Assembly: GCA_050084515.1 (NCBI GenBank)
Contig: CM114271.1
Location: 65,968,001-66,032,000 of the forward strand
Reading direction: 5' to 3'
Source of the DNA: Blasia pusilla
Taxonomy: Eukaryota > Marchantiophyta > Marchantiopsida > Blasiales
Length of the DNA: 64,000 nt
Shown here in pieces: positions 23,722 through 35,827 of this stretch. The translations under genes were made by a program, and so were the position numbers. Every line of letters starts with the position of its first letter. Position 1 is the first letter of the stretch. The notes beneath the pieces were generated by a model that saw only the letters and a program-made list of their open reading frames with translations, made no database searches and was not told the origin of the DNA.

Positions 23722-24115
23722 CAACCGGTCCCCCGCCCGGGTTTTTTGCACCCCAATGGCCCGTGCGGGCTTAGGATGCGAGAATGGGTGTGTGTAGTAT
23801 GAGCCCTTGCCTAGCCTGCATCAAAGCCGCATATGGCTCATACCAGCCTGCATTGGGCTGTTCCCAGCGTTGGCCCCCCATTGGCTAGGTTCAAGGCTTG
23901 CACGAAGCGGGTTCATGTTGCCATGCAGGCCTAGCCGTGGGCCTTGTGTGGGCCTTGAGCCTGCCCTATGGGCTGGCGCATGCTTGATGTTGGCTAGAAA
24001 CCGGGTGCAGGCTGGCCAAGCTTAGGTCCACATTATGGGTGGGCTCAATGCAAGGCACAGGTACCCATGCCCCACGGACATTTTCACGGACACAGACTTT
24101 GTCCGTGTGCAACCT
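23722..24115. other. GC-rich island inside AT-rich mobile DNA
   Basis: About 390 bp rich in 'ggc', 'cctgc' and 'gggcctt' words interrupt the AT-rich decayed element. Near the right edge CACGGACA (24085-24092) pairs with TGTCCGTG (24100-24107). An open frame at 23807-24025 is compositional and not recognised. It looks like an insertion of different origin. Confidence 0.5.
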
Positions 24116-24119
24116 TGGT

Positions 24120-24450
24120 CTTCGATCTGCTATAAAAGACATGACACAAGCAAAGAATATTTTAAGGCATCAATCTTCACGTGAAGGAGTATTCATACTA
24201 GTGGTGGTTCTTACCATTTGAGTTAAAGAACACCTTGGAAGAGTTCCAAAGGATCATGGATAGGATCTTGGTGGGTTTGGAGTTTGCTTGTTCTATCAAT
24301 ATCATTTTAGTTTTCATAGCCAAAGCGGAGGAGCATGAGTAACATCTTATTGAGTTGTTTTGATGATTACATGGGCTGAAGTCACATCTAAGTAAGTGCA
24401 AGTTCTTACACGACTAGATTGAATATCTAGTCCGCACAATATATCCCAAT
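24120..24450 (+). pseudogene. reverse transcriptase relic of the decayed Gypsy element
   Basis: Translating through stops gives LPFELKNTLEEFQRIMDRIL, the 'LPFGLKNAPAEFQRVMD' block of Gypsy reverse transcriptases. It is followed by a ruined YIDD region and by a 'SKCKF' relic. Several stops and a frame change are visible. Confidence 0.65.
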
Positions 24451-25439
24451 GGTTGATGAATTCATAAGAGAAACGAAAAAGCTATTTAAAAAAATTTCCA
24501 TACCCTCTAAATATGAGTCAAGTTTGTATATTTTTAGTATTGGAAAACTTCTATCAAAGATACGTTGAGGGTTTTAGTATGATTGCAAAGTCCATGACTA
24601 TGTTGAGTTGGACCAAGAGTGGCACTTGGGGGTTGATCAAAAGAGATCTTTTCAAGAACTTAAGGATTTGCGTCCATCTTGTGGAGATCCATCAAGAGAT
24701 ATCTATTCCAATTGCACACAAATCATATATATATATATAGGGGCTTGGAGCGATGCTCATCCATCAAGTTGATGAGGGGAGAGAATTTTTTTATGATAGT
24801 TGGTCAAACAATATATTTGAGTCAAAATATGGTTGGTACTAGGCGAATGCTTAGCCGCATTGTGGACCATAGCACATTTCAGGTGCTATTTATTCAATAA
24901 CCCCTTTAGCCTCACCATTGATTATCAACCAGTGAAGTGGTTGATTGAGTCCCATATGTTTATAAGTAAGCTTTCCAGATGGGATATTTTGTTACAAGAG
25001 CATGTTTTGTAGCTGGTGCATCAATATGGATGAATCAACAAGGATATCGATGTGGATACATGGCTTGAGTTGTAACCCATGTATAAGTCAATCAAGTGCA
25101 ACTAGAGCTTGTGGCATGATGAGAGTGATGGGGAGATGGTCCATAGATGGCGTGCATTTGCCTTTTTGGGATTGTAGGCCATGGAGAGCCACGACACATT
25201 AACTCGAAAAACCAAGTCAAGGGAGGAGTCCCTAGATCCAAAGACCAGTGAGGAGGTACCAAATGGCTAAGAGTCCACAAGGAAAGACTTGTCTTGCAAT
25301 ACTTGCGCATTGACAGCATAGCAGACACAATGGGTATCATAGAGCAGGATCACATCTATAACTAGCCAAGTAGTCCAAATGGGAGGAGAAATATGTTTTA
25401 TGAGTATAGGAAGATGTTAGAGTGCGAGTGGTGCCTTAT

Positions 25440-26658
25440 CCTTTATTTAGAGCACGATTGGTGCTACATGTCTACAAGGAGTTGAGACATTTTTCAGTCA
25501 ATTGAAGGTATAATTTTCTCTAGGTACATTATTGGTGGCATGGCATACAAACAAACATAAAATAGTTTGTTGCTAGGTGTATGATGTGTGATAGAGTACT
25601 AACATCCTTGAATGCCAAGATCCCATAGTTGCACCCATCATCGATCATGGGATTGGGTTATTGATAAAGTTTGTATTTTTTGGACCTTTACGTTTGATGG
25701 AGCCGTATAGTTTTTATGTATTGGTTATGGTCAAGTACTTTTTGAAGTGGATAGATTTTGATAGAATTTATTGCATTTCTAGATAAGGGGAGTGAGGGAG
25801 TAGCATACACATTCGTAGATACAGTGTTGAGTTAGTATAGCGAACCAATGGAGATGTTGATTGACTAGGGGATCAAGCCTTGTATGATCAGAAATTGATT
25901 GACCACTATAGAACATCGAAAGATCATCATAATGCAAATGGTTCTATTGATAGAGCTTTCTAGACAATGAAGAGTTGTTTGGACAAGTATGGATTGGAGC
26001 ATGTTAACGTTTACCTAGGAGATTGGAACCTAGAGTTAATGTGGTTGGCGATGGGCTACCGATTCAACCAAAAAACATCCTTGGCATTTTTTTAATCATA
26101 TTTTCTGCTCTATGGACAAAAGCCATATTTACATACTTTTGTCCAAATGTGTGATTGAGAAATTTTCTCAACAAGTCAAGACATACCAATGGATCATGCC
26201 CATGAGGTTTGAGAACTTGGCTATGGCACAACATTGCGATGTATTCCGTATGTAATTATCCAAAGGTTCGATCAAGGAGACTATGTCTAGTTATAGATAA
26301 AAAAAACTCCAATGACATTGGTTGTTACGGTAGGGCACACCATTTTATGATGAGTGAAGTGTTTCCATCAATCGTTCACTTGTGAGAAGGTTATGATCGG
26401 ATGGTTTGGAAGGATCATGTAGGCAACCATACGCCATGCCAACTTCCGAGCATTTATAAAAAAAAAGGAACCCATCTTGGTAATCATATCTATGGGCTTC
26501 ATGTGCATGTGCCATGTTGTGTGGGTCAGCTCGAGATACGGGCCACAATTCTAGCATATGATGGCCCAGGGTATTGGAGAGGGTGGGATATGTTATATTT
26601 GACTCTATCACTCACTATTGTTCCTCGTGGAAAAGAGATGTGTTCTAGATGTACGTAG
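25440..26658 (+). pseudogene. integrase with PHD remnant, heavily decayed
   Basis: Pieces align in order with the integrase of the 57.6-60.4 kb copy: 'ELRHF', 'HYWWHGIQTNI', 'ARCMMCDR', 'LHPSSIMGLGY', then 'MPMRFENLAMAQH', and a tail 'GWDMLYLTLSLTIVPRGKE' ending CSRCT before a stop. The tail corresponds to the PHD finger, with most of the early Cys ligands lost and the terminal C-x2-C pair kept. Confidence 0.65.
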
Positions 26659-27300
26659 GATAGGTAATCTTAGATTTGGACTTATTGGTAATATGCATTA
26701 TGTAACTAAAAATAGTGCCATATAGGCACCTCACCTTTTGGCTCTTCAAATCATGGAGGTGTATGTCATTATAGCTAGGAATCAATGGTGATATATATGG
26801 AGTTAGAGGCCCAAACCACTCGTTAGAAGATGGAGAGGAAAACCAATACATAAGCATAATAGTGTGTATGTATTGGTTTCCATGATTGAGTATGGATTCC
26901 TAGTTTTTGAGTTGTTTGATGATGTTAGCAATATGTGGAGAGCTCATTGTCTTTTGTTTAATTTTCTTCCATGATTGAAGTGAAAAAGCTATGATATCTC
27001 TTTCCTTATGAATAGCTTGGAGCCTCTCATTAGGAAAGTAGGTTTGGTTTGACATGAAAGAGAACATAATGATGTGTGCACACCATATTTATCGGGAAAC
27101 TTTTGATGTATGGTCATGTGTGCATATGATTTCCATGATTAGATGTGGATTCCCATTTACTGAGTTTGTTGGGTGGTGACAATGATATATGTTATCTAGA
27201 AATGTGTATAAGCATGACTTATCCCTTTTGCAATGGAAGTTTTTTGGGCACTTACATGTCATGTGTTTTTTGATACTTTCTTGAAAACTTGTACTCGTCA
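26640..27300 (+). repeat. probable 3' LTR remnant with internal duplication
   Basis: 'gcctctcattaggaaagtagg' at about 27015 matches the minus-strand copy's downstream region. A 'ccatgattgagtatggattcc' segment (about 26880) is repeated in diverged form at about 27135. Confidence 0.45.
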
Positions 27301-27560
27301 TTCCTCCATAATCATCAATTCCTCATAGACTTTCTCTTTCCATTTTCAGTGGCTAATAATGTATCTCAATACCATTATAATGTGCAATCACTACTGTTGA
27401 TAGTTTGAGCTCAAGTGGTAGACTGTTACTTATCACATTTAGCTAAACATTAGTGTTGGGTCAGATTTTTTCAAAGGACCGAAAGGAGTATTGACGTCCT
27501 TTTCCCAAATTTATCTTTTTTCATTAATTCTTGAATTGCTTGCCTTCTTCCTCTCATGCG

Positions 27561-27785
27561 TTAAGCGGTAGATGTCCAAGAGATTAGTTGAACTAACATA
27601 ATGTCCTCTCGAAGAGATTCGCGGTTCAAATCTCCCCTTGGACAATGGGAGGCAGACTCAACGCTAGGGCAGTGGCCTCCCCCACCCAGGACATAGATGA
27701 TCCATATTCAAGAGAGAGTACGCCTTATGCCTTTGATGTGTGTGTCTTGAATTTACTCCACTTCCAAGCCTTCTTTAAAAAACCA
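27561..27785 (+). mobile_element. tRNA-derived SINE, copy 1
   Basis: The head looks like a tRNA: TGTCCAAG (about 27573) can pair with CTTGGACA, and 'GCGGTTCAAATCTCC' is a B-box-like word (consensus GGTTCGANTCC). The body matches 46729-46980 over its whole length at roughly three quarters identity, and an A-rich tail (tttaaaaaacc) follows. The pairing, the box and the second copy support a Pol III SINE. The parent tRNA was not identified. Confidence 0.6.
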
Positions 27786-27799
27786 ATCGTCCTATGTGG

Positions 27800-28790
27800 G
27801 AATCCAAAATAGAAGTGTTTGAAATCTAGATGTGGAAGGGTTCCCAAAAACCAAGTTGGCTTCTTTTGGACTAGGAATCACATCTTCTCCTCGTATGAGA
27901 CATTCTTCACTTTCTTGATTTCTTATCCTCCAAAGGAGATTTCTTTATTTAATAAGGTGGATCTATCTATTTTTTGGCGAGTCATATTTTACCTACTCGA
28001 GTACATAAATTTCAACAAATCCACATATCCCTATTGTACAAGGAATCATAACGTTGGCTTGAATATCTCATGTGAAGGACTCTCGGATGGTTAGCCATGA
28101 CAAAAGATATCTACCATGGAAAGATTTTTTTGCAGATGGGCAAAACTTGCACCTTGTAACGCTTCCTTTTAACCATATGTGTTCCTCTATCACTACAGTG
28201 TACAACATCGTGAGCGCCATATGCTTTGGGGTGTCATCGGGAGCTTCAACCCTAGAGTGTAGAGCGGAGCAAGAAAACGACCGTGTGATGTGTCAACTTA
28301 AGGGGTCTAAGGACATCGGGGACAACGATGAGTCACAGCGCGCTTAGATTGAAGGCTGTCCCTGCGTATGCTAACTAACAAACTATGCGCTGGCCATTCG
28401 TCACGAACCGTACGAGCGCCAATGATGGTTCTCGCTGTCATGGCACTACTACGGCCATTTGGCGTACAGTTCGACGTGGACTGCAGACAAGGGAAAAGTG
28501 CTTGCCAACTCGAAGGGGCGGGGGGAGGTGTAGTCCGGGGACAAGCGGAGCTTCCCGACATGATATGATGAGCGACTTTACTTGCTGGTGAGATGGAAAG
28601 GAGAAGTAGAGGAAGTCGGAGTTGCGCATGGGCAAATAGTCGATTGCAATTTCGATCCTTTTTATTATGGAGTAGAATAATTTTTCCAGTGGCATCTAAA
28701 ACAATCGCGCCACCTTCGATCCCGGGCCCCGGGCAGCGAAGGAATTTCGCCATGGATGGATGGATGGATGGATGCCTTGTGAGCATTTGA
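27800..28790. other. no recognised gene
   Basis: Open frames are short and overlap on both strands, and none is recognised. Base composition rises in GC from about 28.2 kb onward, marking the end of the mobile DNA block and the start of the genic stretch that holds the AUX/IAA gene. Confidence 0.35.
28752..28773. repeat. (ATGG)n microsatellite
   Basis: Five to six ATGG units. Confidence 0.9.
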
Positions 28791-28793
28791 ATC

Positions 28794-29118
28794 TTATTCG
28801 ATAAAAAATGAGGCAAGAAGTTTCCTGCCGTCGTGCTGAAAGTCCAGCTGGAGGTTGAACGCGAATCGATTCCAAGTCCGGGACATGGAACTCAGATGGA
28901 AGGTCGTCACCGAGAAGGTCCTGCATGAAACAACGCCAGCACACGCTCGTCAGTGAAAAAAAGCTTCAGCGTCAAACATGAGGAGCGCAAATCGCTCGCC
29001 CCTCCCCTCTTCGCAGCGCAAGTCAGCAGTAATAATATGCGGGTTTCGCGAGACAAACGTGCACATTACAGCGAGTTCACCCATGTCCAGGACAACGTCC
29101 TCCGACCGTGAACACCTG
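28794..29118 (-). other. candidate terminal coding exons, product unknown
   Basis: On the minus strand a TTTCATGCAG acceptor at 28921 opens a 42-codon frame ending 'GRKLLASFFIE' and TAA at 28794. It contains TWNRFAFNLQLDF, which reads like real protein. A phase-compatible donor (CTCGCT|GTAATG) lies at 29070 with TLSWTWVNS before it. The upstream continuation is not found and no family is recognised, so this is only a candidate for a gene downstream of the AUX/IAA gene. Confidence 0.25.
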
Positions 29119-29199
29119 ACGTATGAGTACACAGTCACAACTCGAGATTGAGGTTGGTGAATCCCCCTGTACGCGGAGGCGACTTGCGGCATGCCACCG

Positions 29200-29851
29200 C
29201 TCATTCCAGATCTATCCTTAGGAGCGCGCTACCTCACAGGCAGGAAGATTCGCAAGTGGCCGAGGCTAGGCCAATCTAGAGAGCTCTCTCGCGGCTGGAG
29301 CTGGAGGTACACTGCAGAAAGAGCTAGATACAGGTGGGAGCAGTTCCTCCTTGTCGGTTTACAGCTTGGGAAGCTCGGTAGGTAGCCGGGTAGATGGGAG
29401 GAGGGAATTGACCGGCTAAGAGTTCTACGACCATGGGAGAGGCGGGCGGTGGCGTCGCGAGAAACGAGTTGGGACTATCCGAAGTCTTTCAAGACTCCTT
29501 TCTTGTACGAAAGCTGAAAACAGAGGGGACTTAAGGACTCGGATAGAGCGAGGTCGTAGTTTCACATACGATCTCCGACGACACCTTCGAGGAACTACGA
29601 CGGACGCGCTCAGAATCCATTTCGGACGGTGCGCCACATTCCCTCAGGACTCGGGTCTCTTCGGAAGTAATGGCTCGTGTACAGATCATGAATCAAGTCA
29701 AGTGTGTATCCACCTACTGCGGGACGCTATCCCCAACATGAGAATACGATGTCATGGCTTCGTACAACCCCAACCAACAACAATTTTTTAAGTACTTCAC
29801 CTGTCGCCCGTCATGGATTCTCTCCATCGACTGCTGCTGGGAATCGTTGAG
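29200..29851. other. 3' flank of the AUX/IAA gene
   Basis: No gene is recognised. The segment just below 29852 should hold the 3' untranslated region of the minus-strand AUX/IAA gene. I see no unambiguous polyadenylation signal. Confidence 0.35.
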
Positions 29852-32243
29852 CTAAACTTGTACACAGCAAACAAGAGCGAGTCCAACAAAGTACATCGGG
29901 GAGTTTGTCTTCGTACCATTTGGTGGTCTGAAACTGATCTTCGAGGATGACACGATCCTAATTTGCTTCGCTGCGCGAACGAAATCCCTGAGAATCGAAA
30001 TTGTCAGTTTCTGTCGATCAAGAACGACGTACTTGAGAGATGCACACACAATCCTGTCATCGCTTTTTAAGGTCAATCTGGTCTCCATAAGGTTTGACAA
30101 AGCCCTCGCACACTGGGGAAAAAATGCACATTGTAAGCCTGTGTGCGTGACGGTTATATACGATCACAAATGTACATGAAAAGGTACGAGACTGCGGCGT
30201 AATGCACCTCCAAGGAAGATCGCCAGCGAGTAGAACATCTCCTTCGTCGTCCTCGTAAGCGATAACATATCCTGAAATGGCATTCGCAAGAGAGCAGCTC
30301 TCTCCATGTCCACGAGACTCCTGCGATGAAACGTGGCTATCGAACATGGCCCTCATTGCTGCCGCAAAGCTGTCGTAGTTGTCAAACTCTTGCAGACTAA
30401 TGCGTCGATCGACGGATCGGCCTTCCATTACAACGGTCAAGGGCGTTGGTGCTTGTGGGCCTCGCAGGGAGAGATTCGTGGGAAGCTCTCCCACGGCAGA
30501 AGTGCTGGTGAAGCCTTGGGGTCCGACTGGAGCTCCTCGTCCTTGGCTTGGAGAAAATTGACCCTGTGGAGGTAAAAACTCTCGAAGACCAGCTGAAGTT
30601 TGCACTCCGGTTTGCGTAGCTCGGGGTGGAAGAGAGAGATTTAATTCCGCGGACAAGCTCTGTGGGGTGCTCAGATATCCAAAATCCTGCTGTGACGGAC
30701 CCCCGACCACCACCTGCCCGGCAACGGGCCTGTACCTGTCACTTACTTGAGGAAAGGGTTGTCTTTGTAAAGACTGGAAAAAGTCTAGAGAACTAATGTT
30801 TGGAAAACTCAATCGGGCAGGATCTGGAGCTGGCACCTGCTGAGACATGAATGGAGCAAGGGACGTAATGTTCGGATGAACTGCCAAGAGATTCCGCATG
30901 ATCTCGCTATTGACTTGTTGCTGCACAAGTCCTTGACTGGAACCTTCCCCGCCGAAATGAACAGAACCCACACCTGGCTGGGATGAACCCCGTGAAATCG
31001 AATGCCCCGGAAGATTGTAGCTGATGTTGGCCGGGTTGAATGAGCTTGCGAATCCGGCTTGAGAAAAAGGACTCGTAACAGGTTGTTGCGCCGCATCTAC
31101 TATTCGAGCGTAAAATGTAGTGTTCGCATTTCCAGTCGGCGGAACGAGCAGGCTCCTTTGATCAGCACCTCCTTGCCTAACGACAGCACCCGGCAGATGT
31201 TCCCGTTCATAAACCCTTTGCTGAGATTCAGGTGCAGACGGGTTCCTTCCTCGCCCCTGACCTTCCGAAGGATGTTGGGTAGGCTGAACATAAACAGGGT
31301 TGGTTTCCTGCAAATTTACCTCTCGGTTCTTGCTGAAGAATGTCAAGCCGGATCTTGGGGCAGTCTCGTCGCTAATGGTAGACACACTACTCACTCGAGA
31401 TGTACTACCCTCCTTACGATTTAAGAATGAATGCTCCGGCGGATCCTGATGTGAGTAAGGACGCCCTTGCTCAGTTAGCGCTAGCCTAGCACCCATCGCA
31501 GGAGAGACGTCCTCACCTCTTCTTCCGTGATCACCGTCGATGCTGCTCAGCATATTGGGAAAAAAAGACGGCTCTTTAAACAGGTAATCTCTCTCCTGCA
31601 AGGAACTCCCTAGTATCATCCCTCGTCCATCGATTCCAAAATTTACACGGGCTGCGTCCTGAGCGGACTGAAAATGCTGCGCTTCTGTAACCGAAGCGGA
31701 GCTCTTTGGCATCAACCACCACGACGCTCCAGGCGGTTTGCTTCCACTTGCTGAGCCTCTAATTTGACTAGGACTGGACTCTCTTTCAGTCGCACGAAAA
31801 GAGGGCAAAGATCTGCTGTGAATAAGAGCATTGATTCCAGTGGTATCACTGATCGAAGATAACGAAGAGTGTCGTTGTACCTGTTCTCGAATATTACCTG
31901 CTTGGCCTTCCTCTAACCTGAAACCCAGCGGACTTGAACTCATCTTCGCACGCTTCCGTGGAGGACCTGTAAAGGAAATTTCCTCTTCTCCCCCACCCGG
32001 CCCCCCATATGGTTCATCCCTTCCAGTGCTCGCAGAAGGTACATCGAACTCTTCCTTCACCGGCCTTAACCTTTGAATTCCTGAACCAGATTGAACGTTT
32101 CTCTGCGCATCATTCAGGCTGGAAATTGATAGTTCTAATTCGGGGCGTTGTGAATATGGCTCACGAATGTTCAAGTGCTTGGATTCCGAGGTAGACAGGG
32201 GCTGAGATGATCCAGAATCGTCAGGATCTTGGGAGTCGACCAT
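29852..32243 (-). CDS. non-canonical AUX/IAA protein (PB1 domain, no degron)
   Basis: The core joins 32243-30208 to 29987-29852 across a 220-bp intron (AG|GTGCAT...TTCTCAG|GG). The splice completes GDLPW-RDFVRAAKQIRIVSS, the end of an AUX/IAA PB1 domain; reading through the intron would destroy it. From the ATG at 32243 the product is 723 residues. The PB1 domain spans about 600-695. Its acidic OPCA face is kept (YEDDEGDVLLAGDLPW, about 663-678), but the invariant Lys of strand one is Thr (PLTVVMEG). A basic cluster PPRKRAK at about 94-100 may be a nuclear signal. LNLSL at about 534-538 is an LxLxL repression motif, and LELSI at about 36-40 sits where domain I would be. No VGWPP degron is seen, so auxin-triggered TIR1 turnover is not expected. 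These traits fit the ncIAA class of land plants and their algal relatives. It probably acts as a nuclear transcription cofactor. Confidence 0.82.
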
Positions 32244-33043
32244 AGTCGAAGAAAGACAAGAAGAAGCTTGAGCTTCAGTGACAGTCTCCCAAAATAGAAG
32301 ATGGTTTCGCGCAACTCCAAAAGAGCGGCCTGGGCAAGAGTCCATATCAGGTTGAATGGGGAACACACAGAGCATTGATAACAATCCACAAACGGCCATG
32401 CTCTGTAGCTGCAATGCTGGCCGCTTGTGGAGTGTCGTCAGCGCTCTCTGCGTAACCCATTCAGCATGATAATCGCCCTTACCTTGCCTTCTCTCTTAAA
32501 ACCCCTCCAACCGAGCATTTCCCACTGGTACCTACCACTTCGACCTTGTGAGACTTGAGCTACATGAAATTCTTGCTAATTTCAGCGACGTAACTCCTCT
32601 TATGCTCCAGATGCTGCAAAATCCAGGTAACTCGGATGTTCAGCTAACAGTTTCTCCTCTCGAAGATCCGGCTTGTTCATCGAGGAAAAAAACAAGTTTC
32701 TACCCACGTACACACCACATCGGTCACTTGCCCATCAAATATACACATAACAAACCCAGGTGACCTCCTCAACACTTGTCCCTCCGGAAAGTTGACTCAG
32801 AAAAGACTCCTAAACAGGAAGCTGAGTACAAAAAACAGAATCCACCACCGTGGACCAAGGAACCTGCTTAGAGACCGACGTATTAGGAAGAAATCCCGCG
32901 ACGGAATACGCTCCCTTACTTGTTCCGTGTGAACACCGTGGTACTAGACACCGTGGTATGCCTTTTAGACCATGCTTCTGACTACTGTTTAACAAGGGGC
33001 CTTATCAATCAGAGACTCTAGGTAAAGCGAATGACAGCATTAC

Positions 33044-33347
33044 GTGCGTGTTCCAGACACTGATCCCTCTTCCTTTCACTTGATGGGGATCTGTCCATGT
33101 CCAAGAATTCAAGTGCCCGCTCTGGAGATTCTTTAACAAATGGTTGCAGCGGATAGACTGGCCTGACTTCAAAATTGACTTTGCAGAATCTCGTCAAGAG
33201 ACTCAAACTTGCGTACTCTCGGTCTCGGCGTATTTTACCAAGTAACTGAGAATCGATGTCATGGCTAGGATTTGAAGTTCCTACAAATAAGAAAGAGGAA
33301 AGAGTGTAGTTTTTCAGTAACAATATTTGCAATTCGAATTGCAGAGA

Positions 33348-33378
<31 letters not shown>

Positions 33379-33666
33379 GTCGCTAGGAAATTACCAGCAC
33401 TAGCTTCTCTTCGTCACTCCAGAACGAACAGAAAAAGCCCTGCTGCTAATCCACTTCCTCACTGCTATGTGCACGTTACGAGATGATTGGTCACTGACGC
33501 AGGAGATCCACAACACCTTTCCCACACAAACTACCTTGGACTCTTCATCATGTCGTATCGTGTTGCTCCTTATCATTAGTCCAGGGCTTCCAAACATATG
33601 GAAACATCCCACGGCATTGACAGTTGATGGTTCAAAACTCCCCAGAGATCTAAATGTTGTCAACAT
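33044..33666 (-). other. probable upstream exons of the ncIAA gene
   Basis: Two exons fit in phase with the long exon. 33280-33044 (acceptor TTTGTAG, donor GTAATG) has 78 open codons with IDSQLLGKIRRDREY and KESPERALEFLDMD. Its last base plus GC from an acceptor CCCAG at 32330 completes an Arg codon and runs on through 28 codons into the ATG at 32243. Upstream, a frame from ATG at 33666 to a GTAACG donor at 33479 includes FHMFGSPGLMIRS and also joins in phase. If translated, they add about 170 residues of unknown function. They may instead be leader exons that happen to be open. Confidence 0.45.
33348..33375. repeat. (CT)n microsatellite in an ncIAA intron
   Basis: About 14 CT units lie inside the 199-bp intron (33281-33479) between the two probable upstream exons. 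Confidence 0.9.
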
Positions 33667-35440
33667 ATCACTGTCACAGACTCCAGTTGATCTCAGAGCA
33701 GAGCATCTCGCTGACAAGACGAGAAGCGGTGGAGGGCGGTGTCAAAGGTGTTTCCACAGAAAACAGTCCTTTCTCTTCAACTAACTACTTACGCCTTCAA
33801 TTTCTGAGTCCGGAGGGAGAGCACCCACAGCAACAGGGTACGTCAAAGTCTATCCGATTAGGTACCCACGGACGCGGTACGAGGACAGCACGAGTGCAAG
33901 AAGACGCGAAGAGAAAGAAAATTGACAACCGCATACTCACTGTCCAAGAGCATACCTCCTCCGTCCGCCAGCATTGAGTTTTCTAGCGCGCTGCCGTTCG
34001 AGTGTTGCTGGAAATGATAGTCCCGAAGGATGAAGATCACGAGTCCAATGGACAGCAAGGCCAGGTAATCGAGAGCAAGCAGGAGGAGAGGAGAAGCTGG
34101 AGCCGTGGGTCAGGAGGGAGAAACGAAAGGACGACGAGGAGGAGAGCTCGGCCATGAACGGGACCGGGCCCAGAAAGGTCTCCGGAACGCGGGGAAGGTT
34201 GGTATGCCTAGGGGGATCCGCGGAAAGCGGACCGGAGCTGGCCTACTGGCACAAATTAAACCTCGATCAGCAGTCCGGGTGGCCAGGATTGGTGCCTGAA
34301 GGCAGTAGAGCGCGCGTGCGTGCAGTGACCATGCGTACGAGCAAAAGAGCGTGCGCGGTAGTGCGCGTGGGAGCCGGCGGGCGGAAGAGGTAGACGTATG
34401 TGATATAATGCGACAAGGTATAAAACGCAGATTAAAAATTTCCGTAATTTTCAACCATGCATCCGGAAATACACCACAACCATGGCATTTGTGATCTTCT
34501 GGTCGCAACGAGTCACGTGGAACATGGACACCCAACTGGACCCAATCTTATGTGCTCTGCGCAGAGCACTGCCCTGTATTTCTTTCTCTCTCCGCTGCCC
34601 TCCTCTATTTCTTTCTTTCTCTCTTTCCTGTGTGCCACAAGCCTCTTACAGCCTGCGGGATGGTGGCCTACGCAATTTCTGGATCGTCTCACTCTGGCCG
34701 GATGCCGCAGATCCATTACGTGTACGTTCGACCTACTATCATGTGACGTTGGTCAAGGCCCTGCCACCTGTTCATGCGTCACTCGTCCAAGGCAAGAGGC
34801 GGACTCCTTGCCCACATGGACCACGGTCCCACGTCCACTTGCACGACAGGGGGCTTTCGGGCACCTCTTCCACCGGGTTGTCCTTAACGGCGGTGACGGA
34901 TTGGAACGCAAACCGATTTGTAGCATCCTGGGGACCTGGTAGTGTAGAATACGGGCGGGCGTGACCATTCCCATGGGCGTCCACGGGCTAAGGGCCGTCC
35001 GCCGGGAGGAGGCGCCCTCGTTAACTCTCGGGAGGATCCTGGACCTGGAGGAATACTCGCGGGCATGGCCGGCCCGGCTCCTTGGTGGAAGGCGTGGTGG
35101 GCCCTGGTTACCGGGCATGGAAATCCGAGCCGAGGACTCACCTTGACCGGACCTGGCGCGGCCTCGCCTCGGCTCTCTCGCCCGCTTCTGTTCGTGAATC
35201 AGCGTGCGTGCGTGGAAGGTCGGCGCGCTGTTGTTCTCCGACGGGAAATCGGGCCTGAATACTTATCCAAGACAGCGTCTGACTTTCACGAGAGTGTTCC
35301 AGCCAAAATCTCCACACGTGTCCGACAGACCTCTCCACCTGTAGAGCCTCACGCTCGGTCGCACAGTCCCGCGAACTATTGCGCGTCCTGCCGGCCCAAG
35401 CTTCGCGGCGCGCCAACGTGTGCCGTGACCAAACATAGGG
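33667..35440. other. GC-rich intergenic block, probable promoter of the ncIAA gene
   Basis: Many overlapping frames are open on both strands here, as GC-rich DNA produces, and none is recognised. The first part is probably the 5' leader and promoter of the minus-strand ncIAA gene. A splice-donor-like GTAAGT on the minus strand at about 33795 could end a leader exon. Confidence 0.35.
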
Positions 35441-35452
35441 TGCTGATACCGA

Positions 35453-35650
35453 GTATATATTTCTATATCCCTGCCGATCGTCCCCGTCCTGCCCGACCCG
35501 ACCCGACCCGACCCTTACCTCATCTCGCTCGCGCGCCACGAGGGGGAGGCTTCGCCATCGTCGCCGGTAAGTCTTCGGCGTGTGCTGGAACCCATCCCGG
35601 CAACGCAGGGCGAGGACCACCACCAGATCCTATGCAACCACGTTTGCAGG
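35453..35650 (+). promoter_or_regulatory. TATA box and probable 5' leader intron
   Basis: TATATATTT starts at 35453. A pyrimidine-rich GC leader with four CCCGA-like units follows (about 35490-35513). At 35567 CCG|GTAAGT is a strong donor, and CGTTTGCAG|GA at 35649 an acceptor. The first ATG in the second exon (35710) opens only 26 codons. The set looks like a plant core promoter with a leader intron. No protein gene is recognised downstream, so the body may be lost, non-coding or further away. Confidence 0.45.
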
Positions 35651-35827
35651 ACACCATCTTTGCCGCGCCGCGCTCCGCTCCGGGTATTTTAGGCGGCTGC
35701 CGCCGCCTTATGACACGAATGAATATGTCGGTTTGGTTAGCCTCCACTGCTATTCCAGGGCACAAAAAAATCATGTCGAACGACAAATAATGGGAAGTTT
35801 CCAACTTTACAGAAGGTGGCTATTGTC

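Noticed and set aside
30333-32194. Several plus-strand frames of 60-120 codons
   Set aside because: They are shadows of the long ncIAA exon on the minus strand.
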